Source: Apostichopus parvimensis (lineage: Eukaryota; Echinodermata; Holothuroidea; Aspidochirotida; Stichopodidae). From it: a stretch of DNA of 34,071 nt. The stretch is taken from contig KN887834.1 in the NCBI GenBank assembly GCA_000934455.1, positions 31,518-65,588 of the forward strand. The letters are read 5' to 3'. The notes below the pieces were generated by a model that worked only from the letters and a program-made list of their open reading frames with translations, searched no databases and was not told where the DNA came from. This document shows positions 1 to 10,700 of the stretch, piece by piece (the stretch's first letter is position 1; every line of letters begins with the position of its first letter). The translations under genes and the position numbers were made by a program.

Positions 1-508
1 GATTACTGCTTTCAGTTTCCCGGTAAGGCGATAAGAAACTATCTTCACCACACAAGGAATTAATGTCTAACAGATAGATTAATTAGATTTATTGCAGCTG
101 ATAAATAGTCGAGCATCTGTCATTTAACATGCTGTGGGATGTGCAGCTTGTAGTAAAATTTAGAAAGTTTGCTGCATCTAGTAATTCTGATGTACTTGTA
201 CGGTACAGTTTATGCCGGCCCAATCTTCCAGAGGTTCGGAAAGGATGACTTTAGGGTGGTCCGTAGGGACCAGTGTGGTGGAAAAATTGTCTGGCATTCA
301 TCATGTGACACCCTTTGGGGTATCTTTGCATTCATTTAAACCTGGTTCTATCCGATACAAGTGTGTGACCTTGCCAAACTTTTGTATTCTGGTGGTCCTT
401 GTGAGGGTGTCTCACTCAGCCACATATGAGGTTAATAGTGCACGCACAAGTTTTACGAGTTCGTCAGTTTGAAATCCTGTTTTTCTCACCTTTTACTTGT
501 TGCTACAG
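1..508 (+). other. intron of the MTPN-like gene (partial)
   Basis: This stretch precedes the acceptor TTGCTACAG ending at 508. I see no upstream MTPN exon in it. The open frame at 212-472 has no recognisable similarity and probably reflects chance. Confidence 0.6.
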
Positions 509-1886
509 TGTGCAGACAAACATGGCATCACTCCGTTGTTAGCTGCTATTTGGGAAGGACACGAGACCTGCGTTAGTCTTTTGTTATCAAAGGTGAGTAC
601 GAACAATTTTCCATAATTTCACAATATTATCCAAGTGACAGCACGATATTTTAAAGACATCATACATTGTGCAGAGCATTCTATTCAGAAATGTTTGCAA
701 ATTCAAATTTTATGACTTTAACGAAGGATATAGTTGTAATCGTGACCCGTTCACAAAAGAAATTATGTAATATTAATTAAAATCATTTCACTTCAGGGAA
801 TAGGTTCGTCAGGTATCAGAATTGGCTAAACAATATACAAAAGATGCAACGCAGTTTGTGTCCACTGACTGTTTTGTGTAATTTCATAAATAGCAATTTA
901 ATACAAGATTAAACACTCGCAAAGAACTGCTACACCAAATCGTGAAGACAAAATTGTTCCACGTTTTGTTTGAAAGGTGGTATTACACCTTATTTATTGG
1001 TGACATATTCATGTTTACCTCTGTTTGTCAGTCCGTCTCCTTCTCACTAATGCTGCTCCTTTTAAGGCTAAAATTGAGTATAATGTCAGCTCCACATTGC
1101 AAGCCAAAATGTTAGCCTAATATCTATCCATTATTTTGTTAAATTCAAATAACTCTATCAAAAACATTTATGTTTCATATTAGTAGCAGAGAACCCTGGG
1201 ATGATATTATTATGATTATTATTTATTATTATTACTATGTATTTGATAGAGCGCTCTACAAAAGATCACAGCGCTTTACAGAAACAAATATAAACTACAC
1301 AATAAAAACAATCACCAATCCTAAGCACAAGCAAAATATACAAACATTACTCCGCAGTAAATAAATAAAAAAAGTAGGAAATAATTATTCATAACCATTT
1401 ATTCAAGGCAAACTTTTATTGCATTTTCAATTGTGTCATTTTAATAATGCCATAAAAGTGTAATCTTTGTTCTATTAAGTTTTTGTTTATTGTTTTTTTG
1501 TTGTTGTTGTTGCATCTGAGGATCTGAGCTACTAGCTTGTGTTTTAGACTATTTAAATTGTCCAGACGCTTAGAGTTCTTGATGAGCCTCGGATACATGT
1601 GTAAAGGGTTATCGCTCAAAAATTGATGGTTATTTGAACAGAAATACAACCTGCACTGATAACAGGTACATGTGCTGTAATGGTCTGCAACAAAGGTCAA
1701 CCAAGGTTTTTCACCAAAAGGGGGGGGGGGGTTATTGTGTCCCCAACAGATGTCTCAACCGATTAGTCTTATACTTTTTTCTTTCTTTTAATTAAACAGG
1801 GAGCTGATAAGAGCGGCAAGGCACCGAGCGGAGAGTCATACCTAGATTGCGCAGAGAAGGAAAGCATAAAGCAACTTCTTAGATGA
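509..1886 (+). CDS. MTPN: myotrophin-like ankyrin protein, C-terminal two exons (5' partial)
   Basis: Exons at 509-592 and 1800-1886 (stop TGA at 1884-1886), joined in phase 0 across an intron with GTGAGT donor at 593 and AAACAG acceptor ending 1799. The joined 56 residues start [19 protein letters not shown] and continue through [21 protein letters not shown] and end in IKQLLR. This matches the end of myotrophin (V-1), a protein of about 118 aa made of ankyrin repeats: the HxITPLL, EGH..CV.LLLSKGADK and IK.LL blocks line up along its last ankyrin repeats. In vertebrates myotrophin binds the actin capping protein CapZ and inhibits barbed-end capping; that role is inferred here from family only. 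Earlier exons must lie upstream of base 1. The exon lacks its own start codon because the window begins inside an intron. Identification is by recall of the family, not by a search. Confidence 0.85.
593..1799 (+). other. last intron of the MTPN-like gene
   Basis: Bounded by GTGAGT and AAACAG. It contains an ATT-rich, AGCGCTTTACAG-bearing retroelement tail (about 1205-1300) and an 11-base G run near 1721-1731. Nothing coding was found. Confidence 0.75.
1205..1300 (-). repeat. SINE/LINE-like tail: ATT-rich run plus AGCGCTTTACAG
   Basis: An ATT/TATT-rich run (1205-1236) is followed by two AGCGC-containing blocks, ending in CAGCGCTTTACAGAAA. The same arrangement occurs at 9291-9380 and at the left end of the SINE at 25961-26279. 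On the minus strand each would read as the 3' end of a retroelement with an (AAT/ATT)n tail. The remainder of the body is not recognisable here. Confidence 0.5.
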
Positions 1887-2150
1887 ATTCTTTCTCTGGC
1901 TTCTGTTTATTTGCAAGTCGGGTGCAAATTCCAATATATTTTTTTTGTCCTTTTTTTTCCTTTACCCTTTTTGTTTTACAACTCCGCAAAGAGGTAGAGC
2001 TTCTTTCAGCCTGCTACATACGTAGGTCTTTGTAATTGGAATAAGATTTTGTATAGATCTGACGTTTCCTCTTTGTTTTATTTTGTCCTGTCGACATTCG
2101 GGTTATGTTATATTAGTATGCAAACTGCATTTAAAAAAGACAACAAGTAC

Positions 2151-2156
2151 AATAAA
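2151..2156 (+). terminator. candidate poly(A) signal of the MTPN-like gene
   Basis: AATAAA 265 bases after the stop codon. A second AATAAA lies at 2228-2233. Which is used cannot be told from sequence. The 3' UTR would run from 1887 to about 2175-2255. Confidence 0.45.
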
Positions 2157-2254
2157 TTCCTGATTGTCAGATTACCTTAAAAGGTGGTGTGTATTTCAAC
2201 TATTATGAAGCAATTATTTTGTTTATGAATAAATTATAGTTTAGTTACAGCTTT

Positions 2255-2400
2255 GCATATAAAGGTTTCCTTCTAGATGGAAAAAAATAGAAAGGAGAAT
2301 TTTTCCTGAAAATGTTGAGAATGCATATAAAGCATATAAAGGTTTCCTTCTAGATGGAAAAAAATAGAAAGGAGAAATTTTCCTGAAAATGTTGAGAATG
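2255..2400. repeat. two-copy tandem duplication, 77-bp unit
   Basis: GCATATAAAGGTTTCC begins at 2255 and again at 2332. The following bases up to AATGTTGAGAATG are nearly identical in both copies, apart from a single change near the GGAGAAT/GGAGAAA position. The near identity suggests a recent slippage or unequal-exchange event just beyond the MTPN 3' UTR. Confidence 0.9.
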
Positions 2401-3602
2401 AGTTCTTGAAAACTCCAATAATGGGACATTATAAGTTTCTTGAAAGTGAATACAAAAGTTTTTTTTTTTTTTTTTTTGTCTTCGTAAATCGCAACTACAA
2501 AAATTATGGTTTAAAAAACCTGCAGCTAATAATTCCATACCACAGGCTGCGAGCTTTGCCTTCAATGCAACTTGATTCTTTTTTTTAATTTATGCAAATT
2601 TATTCATCTATCTCAAACTGTTCATCGTCAGTTGGCCCAGAAATCTTTGATGCAGTGTCGGCTTGTCGTTTACCCATGCAATGAAATTATACAGGACATG
2701 TAGCATTATGTTGCTCTCTGTGTATGGTCACTTCACCGATTTAGTGAGGCATATGTGCTTCAATGTTGCACGAAAAGGAGGGGAGGGGCTTGGGAATCAT
2801 TTAAAAAGTTATACATGGTGTATATGGTAAAATTCAAATAGTATGAAAATATTAGTAAAAAAGTATTGTTTTATTTTACAAAATAAAGTAAAGTCCATAG
2901 TAGTGATCCATCTCCCAAAAGGAGTGACATTCGCTTCAAGGAGAAAACCTCTAAGATGGAGGAAACACTGCCTTGCTGGTTGGATGGGGTGGGGTGGGGG
3001 ACAGTGGGAATGGAAGACCCTGGTCATTTTTAGAAAGGAGTGTACTAAATGTTGTTCAAGGATTGGCTGAGACACGAGTGGCTTCAATATAACTAATACC
3101 TTTCGAATTCTGCGATTAATTGATTGTATTTGAAGTAGGGTTTACTATGGTTTAGGTTCATCTGAAAGAATAAGTTGTCATGCCTTGGGGGTGGGGGGGG
3201 GGTGGTCTAATTTGAAGGGTGTGCTCCTCACCCTTTGTGAGAAAACCTGATTTTGAATGGTATCTATATGAAAATGGTTACAGGCTATTTTGGAGTTAAA
3301 TTTAAACATAATTTGAATCCTACAGTTAACCCATTGTCATCCTTGTGAAGGTAAAGGTTCCAGTGGTTGTCAGTTTTTCTCTGTACGATGGCTTTGAAGG
3401 ATGATGAAGAAAGAAAGTGTGTGTATTAAAAAAGGGGCTTTGTGGTGGTCAGTGTCTGCTTATGCTTTAAAGTATGTTTTTTAATAGCATTGAAAACCCA
3501 CTCAAGTAACAAATCATTTCGGATAAGCTTGATAAAGTGTAGCATTTCACAAATAGATTGATGAAGTTATAGTGAAGTTAGTTTTTGAATAAAACAAAAC
3601 AT

Positions 3603-3665
3603 ATCTGTCATATCCAACACAAAAATTCATGCTCGTCAAAATTAATTTGTCGACAGTTTATCGTC
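3603..3665 (+). repeat. dispersed repeat segment, copy 1
   Basis: Shares TCTGTCATATCC, then AAAATTCATGCTCGTCAAAAT and GACAGTTTA with 4619-4692, in the same order and orientation with small insertions. It is probably part of an old, unclassified interspersed repeat. Confidence 0.5.
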
Positions 3666-4618
3666 AAAATCATTGATTGCGTGATCGAAGGATATCAAAT
3701 CCACTGTAAAACATGAGGAAATGATGTAGATATGTTGATGAGCATGCTAACATTAAATTGAGGTAATGAATTATTCATTAGCAAGTATAAAACTTTTTTG
3801 CTGACATCTGTTAAACGTGACAAGATGAACAAGTTAATACATGTGGGAAATTTCAGATATCACTTTCACTCTATCAGTGAGGTTGTCTTGAGGGAGGTAT
3901 TTTGTACGGCAAGAAATTACGAAACTCGTCTGGATTTCCTGGAAGAAGGAAATAGTATTTTTCGGTGGTTTGCATGGTAACTTAGCATTGTTTTATTCCA
4001 AATCCAGACATGTATTCTATTGGTTATTATTGAATTTTTTGCTTTAATTATTTCTATTTTTCGAGTGGTAAATGGAGTCAATATTTTGACAGGGTTCTTG
4101 CAAATTACCTTCCCCCCTTTTTGATCCAATCTTTTTTGAATTATTTTGTTTCTTTTTTTAATTTCCCTAAACCTTTGGGTGAATCGACGGTCGCTCGATA
4201 CTCTGTATATTCGGTCGACTTTTGTCTGAGGAATATCTGACTGAGAACTCTTAACAAACTACCAGACAACATTTCTTTTCAACTTGTTGAGCAAATCTTG
4301 TAAGGCAGTAGGATTGGTTTCAAATTGCAATCAAACAGTCGCATCGAATATCGATGAGATATTTTTTAGGGGTCTAGGACAGTTTAACGAGTGGTGTCGG
4401 AATATATGCAATGAAATTTTGTGATATCGGTAATTATGGTTAGTGAATTGGCATGAGAGATAGATGGAGAATGGAAAGAATTTGAGTTAATGTTTACAGT
4501 TTCAATATTAAAACAAAACATGCAGGAAGTGAGGTAGGGTGGGGGGGGGGGGGGGGGTGGTGTTGGCCTGACTTGACAAAAAACAGTGGCAGTGAAGTTT
4601 AGTTTTAAAGAGAACGTT

Positions 4619-4692
4619 TCTGTCATATCCGACTGAAGCCCAATCTCAAAATTTCATGCTTGTCAAAATCCGTGTTGACAGTTTACCTGGTG
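4619..4692 (+). repeat. dispersed repeat segment, copy 2
   Basis: TCTGTCATATCC, AAAATTTCATGCTTGTCAAAA and TTGACAGTTTA recur here in the order seen at 3603-3665. The ends are not definable from two diverged copies. Confidence 0.5.
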
Positions 4693-6351
4693 CTCATTTG
4701 CATATTAAAGCAAATGATGAAACTGGATTTAACTCTTCAAATGAGTGTAATTTCATTGAATGAGAAATGTCATGTTTGAATGAAAAATGGAGAAATTTTT
4801 TTTTTCGAGCAATTCAGTCAGTAATACTTTTAAAACTTGCCTAACTTCGTGGACGTAATTAAATATTGATAACATTTATCAGAAATGGTGTTGATGAAGG
4901 TTAATTGAAAAAAAAAAGAGAAGAAAAAGAAGAAGAAGAAGGCAAAATAAATGAAAGAAAGATTTTGTAGAATAGAATTACATATCATGGAATAGAATGC
5001 TTGCGTTAAACTATCATGATGTACTCCATCTAAAACTAAGTTGCTTCAATGTCAAAGTGATATGTTAATAACTTTTTGTATACATATTACTTAAAAATTT
5101 CTTACTTTCTTTTGTATTTAGTCATCGATGGTAATTTGGAAAAATATAACTCTTAAAAAGAAAGACAAAAGATTTGTTTGTGTTAATTAGTAGTCACTGA
5201 CTCCAGATGGGAAGGAAAGAACTGCTTCCATATGGGTAAACTGACTTGAGGAGGTGAAGGGGAAATCCTAACCCTAGGAATACCTGATCTAGGGGATCCG
5301 TACCCTTGGGGATCTTATCCGTGGGGAAGTCCATCTGCTGTACAAATGCCTCGAAAATGAAGTTAATATGAAATTTTCACTTTTCATTTCAAAGTTGAAA
5401 TGTTGGGTGCCACTTTGAAGATGCTACCAGTCAAAAGATTCTTTCTCGAAATTTTGACTTTTACTTCTAAATTTGACTTGTTTTTCTTGCCAATGGCTCG
5501 ACACTTCTACTTTTTTTTTCTCTCGGAATTTAAACTTTGTCGGTTGAGTTCGACTTTCTTTACCGTTCTTTTTCGATAGAAAAATCCTCACGCAAGGACA
5601 AGTCGAACATTCGATTGTCTGAAAGGGAGGGTTAATATAGTTTGTAAGCTAAAGTACGTTGGATAAGCCTACCCATGTAGCGTGGGCAAAATAAGTTTTT
5701 GCTACAACTTGGGCTTGAGAGCCATGCATCTTATAGTCACGGTCCACCGGTCACTTCGCCCGAAGCCCAATTGTTCTCATACTTGGTCGGTTTCCTGGGG
5801 TAAAAAGGGTAAACAAACCGGCTTGTAAAAAGTCTGCACCGCCAAATAGCTTTCTACACCCTTCCACATATTGTTAATTTTGTGCATCATGTACAGCAAA
5901 TTGTTTCACGTCTGTTGGCATTTAGCTGGAAAGAAGAAAACATTTTCCTTTCATATAATCGATTGGATAATGTTCTTAGAAAGATTTAATGCTGTATAAT
6001 GAAGGAGTCGCATGAATGGAATAAAAAAATTCTCTCATATATGATTTATATTGACTATTCTACTGTTTTATTATGACAACAGCGTGTGTTTGAGTCACTA
6101 ATATCATTCATAGCGCTAAATTGGTGTGTTACATTACAGTACATACTGGTTCCAAAGCTGCCCAAAATCCTGGAAGTTGTATTGTAAGCGGATCGCCATC
6201 GATTGCCCCATAACTTCGACTCGGAATTATCCAGATTTACACAGATAATATTTTCTTAGGCTATGTGTCGTTAACATTTGGATAGGTCACAATCCAGAAA
6301 ACAAGGTACTGACGCCAAAGCCAACGTTAGTTAGGGCTGGTCCACAAACCT

Positions 6352-6369
6352 GTCGTTAGGCCTAACGAC
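6352..6369. repeat. perfect 18-bp palindrome
   Basis: GTCGTTAGGCCTAACGAC reads the same on both strands. It sits in a zone of repeated TTAGG/CCTAA words. No bound factor is known to me for it. Confidence 0.8.
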
Positions 6370-7796
6370 AAGGCCTTACATAACATGGCCTAGGCTAAAG
6401 TCCAAATGAGTTAGGCTAGACCAAGGCTTAAGTACAAATAGTCGCTTAGGTTAGGTCTAAGTTAATATTACACTAGTACCAGTAGCATAACACAAGCATG
6501 AATGGTATCCTATTAGTCTATCCTTTCGTTAGGAAAAAGGCCAACTTTGTGTTACTCTGTGGTTATGCTAGACCTAAGGAAACTGACCAACTAAAGTAAA
6601 GTTGAACTTCAACTTGAAGGGCTTTTTGAGACAACAATATATTTTATACTCATAGGCCTAGGAACTTCTGGTCATGATCTGTGAGATTCAAGAGCTGTGG
6701 GGTATTCTGCAATTTAGCAAAGACACTGAACAAACCCTTGTCATTCCATTTTTGGATGACGGTAGTGCTGGGAGCATGCATGCGTTTCGTTGATAGCCTT
6801 ATTAAGCTAGGCTATATCCTGCTATGAAAAAGCCACTCATAGATTCTGCCACAGGTAGTTTACGACCTAGTTTCGCAGGTGCTTTCCACCATTGGAGAAA
6901 GCAACTTTATGGAGCCTACGGCATAAACCACTGTTTTGATAGGTATGGAACATTATGTATATTTGTTGGAATAACAAACGTAAGTAATGTAGGCCTAAAT
7001 TTGATCCGGCCAAGGCTAAACATAAACTTAAAAGAAAAAGTATACCTTGACTGCATTATTTAGGTCTATATACATATTTTTATTATTTGGATGTAAATAT
7101 CTGTGCATCATTTAAAGTATCATTTAAAGTAAAATATTTAAATACATTTTAACTTGGAGATAAAAACCAATAATAGCTCACCATACCCACGTGCATGAAA
7201 GATTAGCCATATGTTAATCATGTTGTTTACATATTCACCTCAGGTTCCAAATTGTATGCATTACAGATGGCCTTAACAGGCAGCAGGCCAACATTCATTT
7301 CACACACATTTATTGAACCATATCTTTGCACGCTACCCTTTATTAATGGTAATAAACTTTGATTATTGATTGATTTATTACTTTGGTACACCCCATTCCA
7401 ATAACAAGAGAGATCATAAGTTGTGCGAATGCTTTCTATGTTGACTTGTTTGTTTTCCACCACAATGACAAAAAATTATGACAGTAACCTAAGCAATTAA
7501 TTTTGATATGTTGCTGACCATTAACAATACTGTTGTCAGTCCAGGCTGCAGTTCCTAAGAAAACATGTAAAAAACCTCAATAGGGAGGCTAAAGACATTG
7601 TAAGGGTCTAAACAATGTATTGTAGCAGTACAAAGTTGTTAAGAATAAATGTCATTGACTGTCATCTGTTGATTATATTCAAAGTTAATAGAACATGTTT
7701 TGGTTGAGTTATTCTGTGTCAGTTTAAATGTGTAGAAACTGTGGTTAATGGGTATACATGTCTGTAATGAACTTTGCAATGATGTAATCCCATCAG

Positions 7797-10700
7797 ATGG
7801 AGGCTGGCATGAAGCCATATCCGACGCAGCCTGACACGAGCGAAGATCACATATACAGCCTTGCACATGGCGGTGGTCACGGCCATTCCCATGGCGACGG
7901 TCACGGCCATTCCCATGGCGACAGTCACGGCCATTCCCACGGCGGTGGTCACGGCCATTCCCATGGTGGCGTACCCTGCAGTGGCCACGGGGATCAAGGC
8001 CATGGTAAAGGAACCCATTCAGAGACTGAAATGATGGACAATAACTTGGCACTTCCATTGCCACCCGGATTTGAACCAAGCCCCAGGACCCATGATATTG
8101 TCAAGGCAACGCAGTACGGCTTAATAGACCAAGTGAAGGAAGTCATTGAGGATGGGTATGATATTAATCAGCCCGACCTTGAGAATGTGACCTTACTACA
8201 CTGGGCATCCATAAACAACAGACTGGATATTGCTAGGTATTACAACCACATTTTGTGTTGTTTTTTTTTTTACTCAATTCTGTCTTTCTTCTTTGTACTA
8301 AATATAACAGATGTAAAATAATTGATCGCAAAACAAACTTGAAGCAAAACTTAGAAGTCGTGTATGATGCTGTTGGAGCAGATGAAAATAACAAGAAGAA
8401 GCAAAATTGGAGGGTGAAAAATGCAACAACTGTAGACTTAGCAACCCAATATTAAACATTATCGGTTTATTTGACAAAAGCAAGGAACTTTATGGCAGCA
8501 GTTTTTGAGCTTTATATAAACTTTGTCAGACTGCAAAGATTCTGTGTACAATTGCTATACAAAATCATCCCTGCATTTAAATGTAGTCCTTTTGGCATAC
8601 ATTCACATTTTACTGTGCCCGACCAGTTAATCTTTTCCTCTTCCCCACAAGTTTACAGGTCCGTGTACACAGAAGGTACAAATACCAGCAATGACTCCTT
8701 CTATCCATTCCTCATTTCTTTCAAAAGGTACTTCATCTCAAAGGGTGCCATTATAGAGAAGCTCGGAGGTGACCTCCATTCCACGCCACTTCACTGGGCG
8801 GTCAGACAGGGTCATTTGCCGATGGTCGTTCTCCTGATGCAGTACGGGGCGGATCCTTCCATTCGCGATGGGGAAGGTTACAGCTGTATTCACATAGCTG
8901 CTCAATTTGCACACACTGCAGTTGTGGCTTACTTAATCGCTAAGGGACAGGTGAGAAAAACGAGAAAAAACCCCACCCAGTTTTGGCTGTTTCTGATGTC
9001 CAATAATCGATAAAAGATAGAAATATAAATTACAAAAATTTATCTCTGCAACAGGAATGTTTGTCTGTTTAGCAAGTGTTAGATTGTACTGTTTTTTGTA
9101 ACACGCTGTAAAGCCAAGCACAAATTGTGTCCTTTTGTTTAAATTAACAGTTCTTGTTGCTGATTATTTTTTTCGCTTCCATATCCATGACAGGATCCTA
9201 ACATGGCTGATGCTAATGGAATGACACCACTGATGTGGGCTGCGTACAAGACCTTTGCGTGAGTGTTTCCATATGGCACGGTTGTTAGAATATAATAATA
9301 ATAATAATAATAATATGTGCTATTTATAAAAGCGCTTTCCAATAAAATCTCAAAGCGCTGTACAGAAATAAATACCTAAAAGATATCAAACAATACAAAA
9401 AATTGCACCAGGTAACTAAAAATAGCAATACAAAGAATAAAAAGGAATAATTAAAACATAAGAGCAAATATTCAATACAGAAGTACATGATACAGTATGT
9501 GGAAATCTCATTACGATTAGCTCAGATCTAAATGTAGCAAGGCATTTAGAAATAGCTGTTTTTGTGAATTTATATAAGGGTTAGATCCTCCGAAGCTTGG
9601 AGACAGTAACAATGCCTAATAAAATATATGTCTTTGTTTTTTTTTTACTAATATTTGTTCAATATTTAGCATCCTTCTAGCCAGATTTACACATTTCTAG
9701 AGTGATTAATATCTGTGTGCATAACTTTTGCGTGCGTATCTTTTTGTGGTGCATCTATCACTTACTACTTACTACAATGCAGTATTAAAAATGGTCTGAA
9801 ACTAATGTAAATTAATTAAATAATTAATTATGTAAATTATGTAAATTTATGTAAATATTTGATGCAAATAGGCCATCCACTGATGAGCTGACGTAATCAT
9901 AATTAGTTTTGCTTTTTAAAGGAACATTCCATAGGTTGAGAAAAAAATGAGCTGAATATCTGGAAAACCAAGCTACTGTTGCCATGGAAACATCACTATT
10001 ACTTGAATGTTTTCTCTCGGTTCATGACGTGTCGAGACTAACATTCTGCCCGATGTGTCACCCCTACAACTCGTCTCGTTTTGTTTTTCTACAGGATCGA
10101 TCCCACGAGACTCCTTCTTACTCTCGGAGCCAGTCCAAATATCCAGGATTCTAAATTTTCCAACGGTCCTCTTCACTGGGCTGTCATTACCAACAATACT
10201 GCATCTTTGAAGTGTCTATTGAAGGCTGGAGCTGATACCTATATGGAAAATAAACTGGTAAGTCTCTCTTTACATTAAAGCTGTTGCCTAGCCAAGGGGG
10301 GGGGGAGGGGGAAGGGTAGGGGGATCTCTCTTTGTTGATATATATCTAGTCATCGAAAGGTGAATTTCTCCTGAAGATCCCTCCCCAGCTGCTTTTTCCT
10401 GGGTGGTATCAAATGTATGTGGGATGTGATTTCTAGTTAAAACGATCTATGCAAAGATACTGTGGCTTCTGACTGGTTATCCCCTCCCCTCAAGCAAACA
10501 AAACGGCTAGCTATGGTTCATCACCAGCTGGGGGCTGTAGAGCGCAGGACTGAGGTTACTGGGTTGAATCCAGTTCTAGCCAAAGTAGTCTTTGCTCTAA
10601 ATTTCATTTCAGAGCTAGTCCTGCTGGTCAGCTTAGACCTTAACTTAGATTAGAAATTAACTTAGAGATTAACTATGGGTCAGCTTAGAGATTAACTATG

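Larger units (their letters stand above)
2401..7796. other. intergenic region between MTPN-like and ZDHHC17-like genes
   Basis: About 5.4 kb with no coding exon that I can recognise. Contents: poly(T) at 2459-2477, G runs near 3187-3200 and 4541-4557, an AAG-rich purine stretch near 4908-4942, two diverged copies of a dispersed segment (about 3603-3665 and 4619-4692), an 18-bp perfect palindrome at 6352-6369, and a zone of repeated TTAGG/CCTAGG-like words (6300-6480). A 5' non-coding exon and promoter of the downstream gene may lie here but no signal was convincing. Confidence 0.6.

Noticed and set aside
7639..8079. 146-aa and 99-aa minus-strand open frames with repetitive sequence
   Set aside because: They are antisense readings of the 24-bp coding repeat in ZDHHC17 exon 1.
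10501..10590. tRNA-like sequence with GGGTTGAATCC
   Set aside because: The box B resemblance is partial, with no cloverleaf or clear box A. It may be an old SINE head but the ends are not definable.
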